Source of the DNA: Cryptomeria japonica
Taxonomy: Eukaryota > Streptophyta > Pinopsida > Cupressales > Cupressaceae
Assembly (NCBI RefSeq): GCF_030272615.1
Contig: NC_081411.1
Location: 181,804,977-181,868,976 of the forward strand
Length of the DNA: 64,000 bases
Direction: 5' to 3'
Shown here: piece by piece, positions 37,621-50,299 of the stretch
Position numbering within the stretch: the stretch's first letter is position 1
Layout of the letters: each line of letters begins with the position of its first letter
Notes under the pieces: model-generated
Databases searched by the model: none
Seen by the model: the letters and a program-made list of their open reading frames with translations, nothing else
What the model was told of the DNA's origin: nothing
Made by a program: the position numbers and the translations under genes

Positions 37621-40410
37621 CTAAATTTTACCGGTGAGTATGTGCATTTTCTCTTCCGATGTCTTGAGTTCAGGAACCAGAGCCTCAGAAATTTCTTTTC
37701 TCAAAGAAATGAGGTATTTTAGTTTATGACCTAGTTTGCTTTTTAAGCTCTTTGCCTTGTGCTTAACTTTCTCTTTATCCTTCTCTAACATCTCTATTTT
37801 ATCTTCAAGATCAGAAATTTTATTTTCTATCTCCAAAAATGAATCTAATGTGCCTATTAGATTGTCAGCAATATTGTCAATCTCATCTTGTGTTTTGCTG
37901 ATTTCTTTGTCTAGGTCTTCTATCAAAATATTTGTTTTACAAGTATCTCTATACAGTTTCTTGAAATCCAAAGTTGTCTCTCCTAGTTCCGATAATAAGG
38001 TGTCCATTTTCTCCTTATTCTTCTTCACTATTTGCTCAAAGAATTTTTCTTTTTCTTTATTCATTTTCTCTTTAAATGTATCCTCATTTATTTGATCAAC
38101 TATCAAGATGTTGCCGGTGATGAATTTAGACAATGCGTCTAGTTGACCTAAAGAATCTTTGTTATCTATAATGCACTTTGGTGCTATCAATTTAAGAATG
38201 GGAATTGCGTCATCAATAGCCTTATAGGCTTGTGCATTACATTCTATGATTTTCTTTATTGAATCTAGTAAGACCTCTGTCACATTTGTAGGCCGAAATT
38301 CTGTCATTGAAGTGCCTGATGTCTGCCCAACTATTTTCACAATATCCTTGTTGCCGGTTGTGGTGATAGCCTTGCTGGTTTTGACCTTTGGTAGGTCAAT
38401 CTATGTCTGCATTTCAACTAGCAAAGGTTTAGGCTTTTCAGTTTTTGGCGGTGGCACTGTCTCGTTCTGAGCCTGTGTCTCAACCTATTTTTGTTCCTGT
38501 TTCTCTATATGTTTCTCAAAAGGTTTCTCTGAGCTCTCAACTGCTGATTTCTTTGATGTAGTCTTTGTATTCACTTCTGGTTTCTCAGTTTGTACCTCTA
38601 CAATGTCCATTGTCGGTTCTCCTGATTGTTTTTCAGTTTTATCTGCCAGTGTTTCTAATGATTTACCAGTGTTGTACTCTGTCGGTTGCTCTGTCTGAGT
38701 AGGTTTTTCTGTGTTTATATTGACCTCAACCTCAACATCTATAGCCGGTGACTCAGTAGTCACATCTTTCTTTTTGTCCTCAGTGGTCTCTTTGTGTACC
38801 ACAATATTCACCTCTTGGGTGTCTATATTCATAGTATACAAAATCTTAGACTCAGGATTTGTATCCTCTAGTGGAGTCTCCATACTCTTAGTGGCCAGTT
38901 GACTATAAGTAGTATATGCCGATGGAGTATTAGAAAGAGGTGGGGGTACATTATCAGTTATTTTAAGGCTTGGAGGTCCACCTACCTTATGTTTCCCCTT
39001 ATCCTTGTCCTTTTGATATACCCTGATGGTCTTGGGTTTTTTGAGTTCTTCCTCTTTCTCTTTCTCTTTTTCTACAAAGAATATGTCCCATGCATCTGTT
39101 ATTTCTTCAGAGACTTCATTCACTCTTCTTGCCATCAGTGCTACATGCCGATGAGCTATTGAAAACATTGTCTGGTTAGTCTCACTGATTAATTTGTCTA
39201 TTTCATAAGGTGAGTTAACTAGATGTACTGCTAATAATTTTTCAATTTTTATTTTCTTATCCAGCTCAACAATGGCTACCCTTTTGTCTTCTAGTCTTCT
39301 GTACAACTCATTGGGTATCTCATCAACTATTTCCATCAAAAATTTCTTATAAATATCCAAGTGTAAAATTACACTATTTTCAGTGCTTTCTTTATCATCA
39401 GCAGAAAGTGTATTGTACAGTTTGCTAATGTTTTTCAACTTTCCATCTTCTGTTATTTCACTAAGAAGTTTATCTAGTGGAGCGATATCTTGCTTTATCT
39501 TCTTCTTCTTTGGAGTCATTTTCTTAGCAGGAAGCCTAACTGCCTGTTGCTTTTGTTTGGTTTTCTTGGGTGTAGGTGAGGGTGCCGGTGAGGGTTTTCT
39601 TTTCCTTTCCATCCTTTTGAATGTTGCCGGTATATCACTCTTAGAGGAAGTTCCAACCGGGGAAAGATGAGCTTCCGGTTGAATTCATTCCAACTCACTT
39701 TCATTTATACCAATTTGTTTCAAAACATCTTCCGTAATTGCCTTTGCCTGTCAGGTTCCTTTCCCTACTATTGCTTCAACTTTCTTAACCCTTTTTCTTG
39801 ACTAAATTCCACTTTCAATTATTTCTGCATTTCCAAAGACTTTCTCAGTGGGTTCCTTTGGTACTTCAAGAAGGGCTTTTGCATAAGTTTCTATGATGTT
39901 GTCATCTGTTTCATAGCCCATTTCAATTACCCAGATAGTTCTAGGGATAACAACCTCCATCCAGATTTCATCTTTCTTAATTACAAAGCAAATTTCTTTT
40001 TGATATTTATCCACAATTGCTTGTGACAGTCTTATCCTTGTCTTCATTTGAGCTTTTAGTGCTTGAAAATGTTCATTTATGTTTTTCTCCCTGTTATCTC
40101 CCATGTTGTTTAATAGATCCAATAGTTGCTTTCCTACCAGTATATCAAAGCCAAAATCTCTCCTACCAATACCAAGTACTTGTTTTATAATGTACAACAT
40201 TAAGTACACAAGAAAATTTCCAAATCTAAAGGTTCCTTTCTTATCTCCCTTTATCTTCCCCAGATTGTCTATTAGTTCATCTTTGAGCCATTCAAACACA
40301 TCTATTCTAGCATTATTGTTAACCATGTCATATGCACTTTTAATACATAGGCTAGAAACTGAGTTCAACCTATTTCCATGTGTAGCTTTGTATCCTAAAA
40401 TCATACTGAT
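37621..40410 (-). pseudogene. Element E ORF2, part downstream of element D
   Basis: This continues the frame of 48790-48243 after removal of D. In order it has a conserved helical domain (MILGYK, RLNSVSS, RTIWVIEMGYE), a lysine-rich basic region (about 39520-39620), a helical block (LDIYKKFL, RHVALMARRVNEV), a low-complexity Thr/Glu/Pro region (about 38490-38990), and a C-terminal coiled coil (about 37640-38100, KISDLEDKIEMLEKDKEK). Five nonsense codons (near 39802, 39735, 39675, 38485 and 38405) interrupt an otherwise single frame. The domain order equals that of element G. The function is presumably structural; no enzyme motif is seen. Confidence 0.8.
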
Positions 40411-41622
40411 TGTAGCATCCTAAAATTGCGATACTTGCAATTTCGAATGCATTTGGGTCTTCACGATGGTGACAGAACACTGAACCTGAATGGAGACCTC
40501 GAAACTTGTTCATGACATCAAAAACTGCATTTTTCAATACCCTAGCCTGATCCTCCTTGCACCCTGCTATCCCGAGAGGTGGGACCATGGCGCCCAGCGC
40601 CCTGGTCCCTGGCCCTATTTTTGGGCCCGATCTCTTTTGGGGCTTCGGGTCTTTTTGTTTGCAATTCGGAAAATAACCTTCCTAGGTCGGCCTAAGGTCA
40701 GAAAAATCAGTCTATCAACCCTAATTGACAAGTATATAAACTACATTTTCCTCTCCCATTTGGGTAGATGAAAAGAGGAAGGACATATGTGTACAAGACG
40801 CGGAAACAATATTCAAGCATTCCAGCATTCAAGCATTCCTTCAAGCAATTGATCATTCTAAGTCTCCATTCAAGGCTAAGTGTTGCATTCAAGACAAGGA
40901 TTCAACCATTGAAGAGGAGATCACATATCACATACAACATACATCATACAACAACATTTACACCTTCGCATGTAAGAATACAAACATTCTTACAACAAGG
41001 TACTAGTACTTGTTTTACATTACAATCATTTACATTTACAACATTTCTCATTTCTTGGTTAATTCCAAAACTGGGGTTTGACCTAAGGGAAAACCCTTAA
41101 TCCCTAACCCCCCAATCATCTTCGCTTTTCTGTGTGTAGGTTGTAGGTACGTGGTTGTAATTGAAGATCTGGAATCCTTGTGCAGAGACGAACAAATCCC
41201 CCTTCATTTTGCGGATTTTTCGGAGGACCGTGTGCATGCCGGGCGCCATCGTCCCGTCAACTTTCGCTCAAATTTGCAGGACAGTGCCACCTCGACATTT
41301 TACTGCTAATTCAAGGTCCGCAGCTTCATCCTATATCCCTATCTCAGTTTATAAGTGAATCTTTCTCACTTTTTATGCATTCCTAGCTTAATCCTTCTTT
41401 CTACATTCTTTACAAAAGAGGGTAGCCTTACTGTCTTAACCCTTGAAACTCATTTAGAATCCAATCTTGCATTGTGTGGGATTGGATCTTGTGGGTTTCA
41501 ACCCCTCTTTTGAATGTAAAGTCTCCCCTAAGTGAAAACCGTCAACCCTAGTGACCTCCTTCCCCTCTCTTCGGAGTGGTGGGGGAAACACTTAGGGTTT
41601 GATCGCGATTTTCCGCTTTACA
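40411..41622 (+). repeat. 5' LTR of element D
   Basis: It begins TGTAGCATCCTAAAATTG and ends TTCCGCTTTACA. A TATA box (TATATAAA) lies at 40733-40740. It contains one copy of a GC-rich 31-bp motif (40583-40612) that is present three times in the 3' LTR. Confidence 0.9.
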
Positions 41623-42791
41623 TTTTGGTGAACCCAACGTGAACATCCTTTCTGATTATTCATGGTTAGATCTGAAAATTGGATGCCTTGATTACATTTG
41701 CATGTTTGATCTTTTGCAAATTTTAGAGGTTAATTGCATGAAAACCCTAAATTTTCTTTTTAGTAATTGAGCTTGCGAAATGTCTAAATGTTAATGCTTG
41801 TTTCAGATCTACCCTTCTATGGCAAATTATCAAATCATATTTGTGCTTTAATTTTGAAAATTAAGTGGTTAAGTGTCAAAACCCTAATTTTTAAAACCCT
41901 CTTGATTCAACCTTTGACCGACAATTTCACTGATCAAAACATCTCCAAATCAGCTGTAACTTTGGATTCCGCAACAAAATCATAATATCTTTCATCCCTG
42001 AAAATTTGGAAAAAAGTTGCGAGGACCATGTGCACCCCGAGCGCCATCGTCCCCGACATTTTTCCGAAATTTTAGGAGCTAGATCTTACTGTATTTTTCT
42101 ACTAAAATCTAGAATTTTGGCTGATTTTATCAATTCCAACACTTTCAAAATTAAAGTCAAAATTGGTCTAGTGATTGCTTGGATTAAGGCTTTTAATCAT
42201 TCAAAAAGTGTTGAAATTGAAATTTTGTGTCAAAATTGTGTTCTTACTATCCTAAATCTGAAAAGTGTGTCAACATTCATTCGAAATTTCAGTTCTTTAT
42301 TCAAATTCTTGCAATTTGTGACTTTTGAAATTAAGTGTTTAATTACACCAACCTTGATTTCCACTTTCAAAATTGAATTTTGTGTGAAATTGAGGCAACT
42401 TTTAAAATTCAAAACTTGGATTGCTTCTGGTATTCCCTCTAAAATCATAAAATTCAAAATTTCAGTTTCCCTCTCTTTTTCAAAATTCAAATTTTGCATT
42501 TTTCAACAATCTTGGTAGGGTTCAATTTTGAGATTGCAACTTTAATTTGGCCTATCTACAAATCGTAAAATCACTCAATTTTTTCACATTAGCTTTAAAA
42601 TCATCATAACTGTCATCCCTGGAAATTTCAAAAAAAGTTGCGAGGACCGTGTGCACTCCGAGCGCCACGGTCCCTCACATTTTTTCCAAAATTTTGGGAG
42701 ATTGTCATGATTGCATTTAACAACTTAAATCTAGGAAATTGGCTGATTTTACTAAAAATTGCTACCTCTATCTTCTCTCTCTCTCTAGTGC
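41623..42791 (+). promoter_or_regulatory. Element D leader and putative primer-binding site
   Basis: The LTR is followed by TTTTGGTGAACCCAACGTG, a likely primer-binding site whose tRNA I cannot identify. A long AT-rich leader precedes the gag ATG at 42792. Two related ~60-bp phrases (GTTGCGAGGACCATGTGCAC and GTTGCGAGGACCGTGTGCAC, near 42016 and 42636) repeat within it. Confidence 0.6.
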
Positions 42792-45700
42792 ATGAGTTTT
42801 ACAACAATAAGCCCTACTTACACTATTCCCGTTAGACGAAGCCATAGAATTAAGTCTTTCCAAGGTTTAATTATAGAGGAGATGGAACCTAATTTGAATA
42901 GCCTTTTTAACGAGGACACGGGTAATTCCTCTAATCCTCCTAATGATGAAGAAGCTCTCTATGAGGTTTCTATAGAGCAACTTTCAAAATTGGATAACCA
43001 ATTTGATGATTTTCAGCAATGGATGTCTCAAGAATACCCCGATAGTCAAGCTCTTTCATTAATTGAGGGTCTAAAATGTATGGTTCAAAGTGATAAGAAT
43101 GGAATTGATATTTTGCATGGTATTGCACACATTGTGGATTCGAATGTGATGCCTATGAAGAGTTGTGCTGAAACTTTGGGTTATACACAACCTCCCACTC
43201 AAGTCAATCATTCTATTCCGTTGACAACTTCTATTGCTAGCATACCTACCTTTACATCAAACATAATGGCTACTTCTATACAAGACATTTCGCCTATGAT
43301 CACCAGTCATGGGGGCAATCCTTCCTCTTCAATTAACCCTCTTCCTTCATTCAATCCGACTTCTTCATTAATTCCTTCAATGAGTGTCCCTATTACATCT
43401 CCACAAATGAACATGACGCAAGGGGGCAATTCATTTAACCACTCCATTCCTCCTTGTAGTGTTCCTCCTTTCCAATCATCTCCTATGACTAACTATCATA
43501 GTGTCCCGCCACCTTACTCTCAATCAATACCTTCTTTCAATAACATAATACCTCCATCACAATCTAACACATCTAATATGAATTCTTCGACTGAAGCGAC
43601 CATTAACAATCTTGCACAAACTGTCTCTTCTTTATAGCAACAAATTGTCTCTATGAATCAATCTAAGTTTAGTGTGCCCACATTTGATGTTGCGAGCCCA
43701 CTTTCTCTTGACATTGTTCGAGCTATTCCTCCTAAACATGTTGAAATCCCGCATTTGGAGCTTTATAATGGTAAAGGTGATCCTCTAACACATGTTAAGA
43801 CTTTTCAAACAATATGTACCGATTTTGCTTATGACCAAAGGTTGCTTGCAAAACTGTTTACTAGAACATTAAGAGATAAAGCCCTGCAATGGTATTGCTC
43901 GTTGCCTTCTTATTCTATTACTTCTTTCGAACAACTTGCAAATGCTTTTATTCAACAATTTCAAAACAATATAAGTCCTCAAGTTACTTTGATTGATTTA
44001 ATGCATTGTAAACAAGGTGTTAAAGAAAAAGTGACTAATTTCATTGGTAGATATAAGCATTTGTATGCTCAAATTTCTTTTCCAGTGCCTGACAATGATA
44101 TTCAAAGAATCTTTATTTCTAATTTACAAAAAGATATTCGAGATAAACTTCTGTTTTCTGAGTTTACTTCTTTCCAACAGTTGTGTGCAACTCTTCACAA
44201 TTATCAACTGACTGTTAGTCAAATGGAACAAGCAAATCCTATGGCTCCGAGTGATAAGGGTGATAGTAGTCAACAACCATTTGGGAATTTTAAACCGAAC
44301 AGAGAGTCCATTAAATTCAATGAAAACATCATCAACAACAATGTGAATGCAGCATCAGGTGTGCCTCCTATTTCTAAGTTTTTCAAGAAAGAAAGAAAGT
44401 TTACTCCTTTGAATGAATCATTGCATAGTATTATGAATAAGTTATTGGAACAAAATTTGCTTACTCTCCCTTCTGTAAAGCAAATCGATCCTACAAAGAT
44501 TAATTCACCCTATTTTGATAACAAATCTTTTTGTCAATTTCATCGTCAACCTGGGCATGATATTGAAAAATGTTTTGCTTTAAAGGGTAAAATTCAAGAT
44601 TTGATTGATAATAATACTATCTCTGTTTCTGGAGTGAATGATAAAGGCAATACATCTGTAGCTCCTCCTAACCAAAATCTTAAGATTTTTACTGATCCAT
44701 TACCTTCTCATACCTCTAATGTGATTGAGACTAATGATTCCTCTTTCTCATCTGATGGTCTTGTGTCTATGACTCCGAATGTGATTAACTTTGTAGAGCA
44801 GCAAGAAAACCATAAAGAACCTTCCATCACATTTGATTCTAGTGAAACTATCAGGGCACCTGATGGTCCTTTATATATAGTTGCAAAAGTCAAGAATACA
44901 CCTTGCCGTGGAGTGCTTATTGATCCTTCATGCATGGTTAATGTTATTACTGAAGAATTTCTCTTTACTTTGCAATTGAATCAAGTGATCTATGACAAAA
45001 CAAATGTGGTTGTGAAATTATTTGATGCATTTTCTTCTCCTGCAATTGGTTTTATTACATTACCTATTGAGGTCCATAACAAATCCCTTGATGTGAACTT
45101 TGCTATTATTCCTTCATCTGAACAATTTCGTGTGAAGCTAGGCTATCCTTGGCTATCTTCCATGAAAGCTATTTCTTCTCCTATTCACAAGTGTTTGAAA
45201 TTTCCCCATAATGGTGAAGTTGTTACTATCAATCATAGTCTCTTTAAACTAGCTGAAAGAACTTCTAGCGTTCCTATTGATTATTTTTGGCCTAAACAAT
45301 TCCAATCCCTTCCTCCACGAAGTGATCATCTTTTCAAATCTTATCAAAAGTGGAAAACAGATATGATCCTATCTCTAAGTGAACCTAGAACACCCAAACT
45401 TGATATTCCTATCATTCTTGAGAAGGAAGTTCTTCCTTTGAAAGATAAAACTAATGTCTTTCCTCAAGAAGATTCCCAACCCATCCCTATGGGTGTGACT
45501 ATGTCTATGTCTAATAAAATTTCTAAAAGTAGGCCTATACCTCCTCGTCATGATGGACTTGGTCTCCTTCCTAAACCAAATATTCCTCCTTTATATGGAG
45601 CAGTTCCTCCTCCTTCCTTTTATAGAGAAAAGAGACCTTCCTCTTATCCTATTATCCAGCCTAAGAGACCACAACCTAAACACCCAAGTGATAAGGATGA

Positions 45701-46223
45701 GAATATTTCTCCTCCTCAATCTTCTCAACTTCCTACTAAGACTAGATGAAATTGTTCTGCACATGAACGTTGACAAAAGCGTCGTCTTAGAGCTCAAGCA
45801 GCTGCTTCTCAAACTTTGCAATCTCCAAAAACACCTTCAACAAGCATTATTCCATTTTCTCCAAAATCTCCTAAACATAAGATGCATGATGGTCTTGATC
45901 CTGTGCGAGTTAAAGATCCTATTTTTATAAATCTTGATGATGATATAGATGAAAATGTTATTCATGATGAAAATGTTACTCCTCTTGCTTCTGATAGTGA
46001 ATATGAACTTGTTGATGTTGATAACCATCTCTCTAATGAATTTTCTAAAGCACTTATCCTAGCTCCTAGACGAGAACAATGTGGCTTGGAACATGAACAT
46101 AGCCCTTGTTTGGATCTTGTGATAGCTCCATCTGCTGTGTTGAATGTTCCTCCTCTAGCGTGTTCCCTACCTTCCTGAAACATTGATCAGCAAGATCGGG
46201 GGGTAGATGACATGCTAGACTAG
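42792..46223 (+). pseudogene. Element D gag-protease-like polyprotein
   Basis: One frame of 1,144 codons runs from ATG 42792 to TAG 46221. It has an acidic and Ser/Pro-rich N-terminus and a Gag core with ALQWYCSLPSYSITSFEQL (about 43880). A gypsy-type zinc knuckle follows (FCQFHRQPGHDIEKCF, about 44530), then a retropepsin-like region (GVLIDPSCMVNVI, about 44910, with GYPWLSSMK) and a Pro-rich C-terminal tail. Four in-frame stops are present: TAG 43635, TGA 45747, TGA 45771 and TGA 46176. At the two TGA codons near 45750-45770 element C has CGA. The catalytic DTG/DSG is replaced by DPS, so protease activity is doubtful. Gag would form the particle; the missing polymerase must come from elsewhere. 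Confidence 0.85.
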
Positions 46224-46953
46224 TTTCATTTAGCATAGCAGACTCTCTCCTCCTCTCTTTTGTTACTTCTTCTATGTGTTATTCTCATTCTTCTATTTGT
46301 TGTCCTTAGTGTTGTCTACTTGAGGACGATGCAAAGCATTGAGATCTCTTTTGGTCTCTCTCATGTTGACTCAAAAGACACATGTGTTCCCTTCTTCTAG
46401 GTGACCTTCCTTGATTGGGGAATGAAAAACAATTATGCATACATACATATGATATATATGAATTATCATACAGCATACTGACCTCAAGGAAAGCAAAGTC
46501 ACCTCGTGCTTTGTGTTTTGTGTCTATTATCCTTGGGTTTATCTCACATTTGGGGGCTAAATCTTTGTGATAATGTGCTCCTTTCCCTTCTTATTTCTTA
46601 TATGTATCACTACCTTAAAGCAATCACCCCCGTTGAGGCGTGTACGATCGCTTTAACATAGGGGGGCATACACCCCATCTATCCCTTCAGGATACTTGAA
46701 AATTTCTTGGCGAACTTAGCTTTGCCTTGAAAATTTTTGGTATTTTTCTTACATGACTCATAGTGAGGGAACCTTACTATTGACAGTCATGGTTCTCCCT
46801 TGTGATATTCCCTTTTACTTTGTCAATCGAAGTCGTAAGATCCTTAGTCCACTGGGGGCTTGGTGTATCTTGCCTGCTTGATGTGGTGAAAGTCTTTCAA
46901 TGTTGTTTCCTTGTACTTTACCGGAAGTATGAGCGTACGCTTATACTCTCGCT
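46224..46953 (+). other. Element D 3' internal region with conserved hairpin
   Basis: This is non-coding. An inverted pair TTAAAGCAATCAC (46615-46627) and GATCGCTTTAA (46646-46656) could fold into a stem with a loop of about 18 nt. The same stem exists in element C (57464-57505). Such conservation in a 3' untranslated region suggests an RNA signal, which is inference. Confidence 0.55.
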
Positions 46954-46968
46954 AAAGTGGGGGCTAAA
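46954..46968 (+). promoter_or_regulatory. Polypurine tract of element D
   Basis: AAAGTGGGGGCTAAA-type sequence lies directly before the 3' LTR. The identical tract occurs in element C at 57810-57823. Confidence 0.75.
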
Positions 46969-48242
46969 TTTAGTGTCCTAAAATTGTGACACTTGCAATT
47001 TCAACTGCATTTGGGTCTTCACGATAGCGATGCAACACTGAACCTGAATGGAGACCCCAAATCTTGTTCATGACATCAAAAACTGCATTTTTCAGTACCC
47101 TGGCCTGATCCTCCTTGCACCCTACTGTCCCGGGAGGTGGGACCATGGTGCCCAGCGCCCTGGTCCTTCAGGACTAGGGCGCCTAGTGCCCTGGTCCCCC
47201 AGGACCATGGCGCCCAGTGCCCTGGTCCCTGGCCCTATTTTTGGGCCCGATCTCTTTTGGGGCTTCGGGTCTTTTTGTTTGCAATTCAGAAAATAACCTT
47301 CCTAGGTTGGCCTAAGGTCAGAAAAATCAGTCTATCAACCCTAATTGACAAGTATATAAACTACATTTTCCTCTCCCATTTGGGTAGATGAAAAGAGGAA
47401 GGACATATGTGTACAAGACGCGGAAACAATATTCAAGCATTCAAGCATTCAAGCATTCCTTCAAGCAATTGATCATTCTAAGTCTCCATTCAAGGCTAAG
47501 TGTTGCATTCAAGACAAGGATTCAACCATTGAAGAGAAGATCACATATCACATACAACATACAACATACAACAACATTTACACCTTCGCATGTAAGAATA
47601 CAAACATTCTTACAACAAGGTACTAGTACTTGTTTTACATTACAATCATTTACATTTACAACATTTCTCATTTCTTGGTTAATTCCAAAACCGGGGTTTG
47701 ACCTAAGGGCAAACCCCTAATCCCTAACCCCCCAATCGTCTTCGCTTTTCTGTGTGTAGGTTGCAGGTACATGGCTGTAATTGAAGATCTAGAATCCTTG
47801 TGTAGAGATGAATAGATCCCCCTTCATTTCGCGGATTTTTCCGAGGACCATGTGCACGCCGGGTGCCATCGTCCCTTCAAATTTCACTCAAATTTGCAGG
47901 ACAACGCCACCTCGACATTTTACTGCTAATTCTAGGTCTGCAGCTTCATCCTATATCCCTATCTCAGTTTATAAGTGAATCTTTCTCACTTTTTATGCAT
48001 TCCTAGCTTAATCCTTCTATCTACATTCTTTACAAAAGAGGTTAGCCTTGCTGTCTTAACCCTTGAAACTCATTTAGAATCCAATCTTGCATTGTGTGGG
48101 ATTGGATCTTGTGGGTTTCAACCCCTCTTTTGAATGTAAAGTCTCCCCTGAGTGAAAATCGTCAACCCTAGTGACCTCCTTCCCCTCTCTTCGGAGTGGT
48201 GGGGGAAACACTTAGGGTTCGATCGCGATTTTCCACTTTACA
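46969..48242 (+). repeat. 3' LTR of element D, with expanded minisatellite
   Basis: It begins TTTAGTGTCC (TGTAGCATCC in the 5' LTR) and ends TTCCACTTTACA. It is exactly 62 bp longer than the 5' LTR. Three tandem 31-bp units (47141-47171, 47172-47202, 47203-47232) with the core CCCAGYGCCCTGGTCC replace the single unit of the 5' LTR. A TATA box lies at 47353-47360. Confidence 0.9.
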
Positions 48243-48790
48243 CTGATAAATTTGGCATTTAAGTCCTTCACATCATTTACCCTTAGAGACCTTTTGTCAA
48301 ATGTTGCACCGATTAAATCCATCACTGTGTCATTTGAGACTCTTTTGGTTCTGTTAGGTCTACTACCGATGGAAGGTAACCCTGTTATTGCCTTTACTAC
48401 TTCCTTGGTGATCTTATGGATTGAATCCAACCAAAATAATTCCCCATGGACTCTTCTTAGCACAATCCTTATAATATCCTTGGGAAAATCCAGGACATTA
48501 AGGATTTCAGTGAAACCTAGGGTTTCCACTATCTTATGTTCTAGTTTGATATTACCATCTACATCACAAATCACAGTCCTATACATGTTTTTGATCTCAT
48601 CATCACCTAATTCCTCTATATGACAATGTATGTATATTCTAGGGCCTTCGACATAGACTACTCCCTTAGGTATTTTTGAGAATGCACCTATGGTATCTTC
48701 TTTCTTCACAATTTTGGGAACAAGCTTGAATACAGGTCTAGGGTGCTTGATAACCTCAATCACAATAGGGTTTGTGGATGGAGAAGCCAT
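48243..48790 (-). pseudogene. Element E ORF2, N-terminal part
   Basis: It starts at ATG 48790 (MASPSTNPIVIEV) and encodes the conserved N-terminal domain ending KITKEVVKAITGLPSIG, homologous to 1464-1907 of element G. The reading frame enters element D at 48242. The 548 nt here plus base 40405 make 183 complete codons, and the next codon is the ATG at 40404, so the frame was open across the site before D inserted. No enzyme motif is visible. The domain recurs in both family members and is probably Gag-like. Confidence 0.8.
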
Positions 48791-49095
48791 ATTTAGAAAT
48801 ATCTCAACCTGCCTTAAGGATGATTGCTTGGATGAACTGCTTCACTTTTTTGCTAAGGATGCCTTCACTCGGGAATTTTTGCACTCTCGAAGATTTGAAT
48901 GCTTAGTGAATGAAAAAGGAGCCAAAACACTTGCTTTATAATGTTATTTTCTCCAACTACCACATTTAATGCATGCTAGTTAAGTCACAACTTAACTCAT
49001 CTACCGGTAATGAAGTAATTTCCACTTCTCACCATCAACCGAGGAAATAATAGAATGTTTTTCATTTTGTTACTAAACCCCCAAAGGATTTTCCT
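48791..49095 (-). other. Spacer between ORF1 and ORF2 of element E
   Basis: This ~300-bp stretch has no conserved frame. It separates the zinc-knuckle ORF from ORF2, as in element G (1124-1463). How ORF2 would be translated (splicing, reinitiation or a subgenomic RNA) cannot be read from the sequence. Confidence 0.5.
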
Positions 49096-50228
49096 TTAGA
49101 TAGATGAAGAGTCTCCTGTCGATGGAGTGTTACTTTGTTCTGCCGGTGGAGGAGTATTCTCATCAACATTCTGATCTAACTTTCTGATCCATTGTTTTGA
49201 GAATTCTTTCTTTACCTCTTCAACCTTTTCTTTGCCTTTCAAGCTAGGACCTTTGTTATTTGTCGGTGATGTATCACTTCTACAAAATTTTGCAATATGT
49301 CCAATTTTGTTACAAGCATAACAAGTCACATTGTTTTTCTGAATAGCTTTCCCATATCCTATGTCGGTTTGTGTTCTACATTGATTAGATAAATGTCCAA
49401 ATATTCCACAAACATAACATCTTACATTCATTCTACAATTTTTTGAATTATGACCAATTTTGTTGCACTTAGAACATTGACCAGTGGGTGTACTAGTGTT
49501 CTGATATTTTCTAGATCTACATTGATTTTCTCTATGACCATACTTGTTACAGTTAAAGCATTTCCCATTAACTTTGTAAGCATTAGGTTGTCTTACCAGT
49601 TTGCTATGATCTTACCAGTTTTCTATGATCATGATTGTTTGTAGTACCAGAGATTTCACCAACTTCAAAGCCAAGGCCATTTGTATCTCCATTAGGTTTC
49701 TGATTCTTCAGCATGTCAACAAGTTCTTCTGAGCTTTTCTTGAACTTCTCCTTGTGTCGATTTGTAGCAGCCAGTTCTCTCTCCAAGATTCCTTTCTGTC
49801 TCATGAGTTCATTTGTGTCATTCTATGTATGCATCAAATCTATCTTCAACATATCATTTTCATGACTAAGTCTTGTGTTTTCATTACCAGCATCATTCAG
49901 TCTTCTAACCAAGTCATCTTCATTCTTCTTTCTATCTTCAATTTCTTTACAAAATCTCATAGTCATATCTTGCATCTCATTCTTCATTGTAGTGCTTTCT
50001 TGTCTTAGTTTGTTCACCAAATCATTAAGAGTTTCTTTTTCATCATCATTATTTTGCATCTTTTCACAAAGTTCTCTTCTCTTATTTCTTGCAATAGTAA
50101 GATTTTCTTGAATTCCTTGAATGATATCATGTGCAACCTTTAGATCATCTTCAAGTTTGATATTTTTCACCTTTCTCTGCATCATAGTCAGTAAGATTTG
50201 TTTCCAATTGCTTCCTTAGGTTTTCCAT
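49096..50228 (-). pseudogene. Element E ORF1: coiled-coil and four-zinc-knuckle protein
   Basis: It starts at ATG 50228 (MENLRKQLETNL). A long coiled coil (about 49830-50180; LEDDLKVAHDII, NDLVNKLRQES) is followed by a short linker and four CCHC knuckles (CFNCNKYGHRENQC, CSKCNKIGHNSKNC, CYVCGIFGHLSNQC, CYACNKIGHIAKFC; about 49285-49570), then a basic tail ending TGDSSSI. A frameshift near 50175, a stop at 49823 and a shift caused by a ~19-bp tandem duplication near 49600 (CTTACCAGTTTKCTATGAT) break it. The zinc knuckles imply RNA or DNA binding as in Gag. The coiled coil probably drives assembly. Confidence 0.8.
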
Positions 50229-50285
50229 CTCTATTGGTGTCAAGATCTTCCTCAAGCTATTAGGCTTTTGAAAATAGAGGACTAG

Positions 50286-50297
50286 GCTTTGATACCA
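50286..50297 (-). promoter_or_regulatory. Primer-binding site of element E (tRNA-Met type)
   Basis: The minus strand reads TGGTATCAAAGC two bases after the 5' LTR. This differs by one base from the standard TGGTATCAGAGC of Ty1/copia elements. It suggests priming by initiator tRNA-Met and a copia rather than gypsy partner for replication. Confidence 0.8.
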
Positions 50298-50299
50298 AT

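Larger units (their letters stand above)
40411..48242 (+). mobile_element. Gypsy-like LTR retrotransposon D (innermost)
   Basis: LTRs are 40411-41622 and 46969-48242. A perfect CTGAT duplication (40406-40410 and 48243-48247) flanks it. It encodes gag with a zinc knuckle and a protease-like region but no reverse transcriptase or integrase. It is a close relative of element C. Its LTRs are more alike than those of E, in line with its being the youngest insertion of the nest. Confidence 0.95.

Noticed and set aside
47048-47391. Frames rich in Trp, Pro and Gly in the 3' LTR of element D
   Set aside because: They lie in the LTR minisatellite and are not conserved in length with the 5' LTR.
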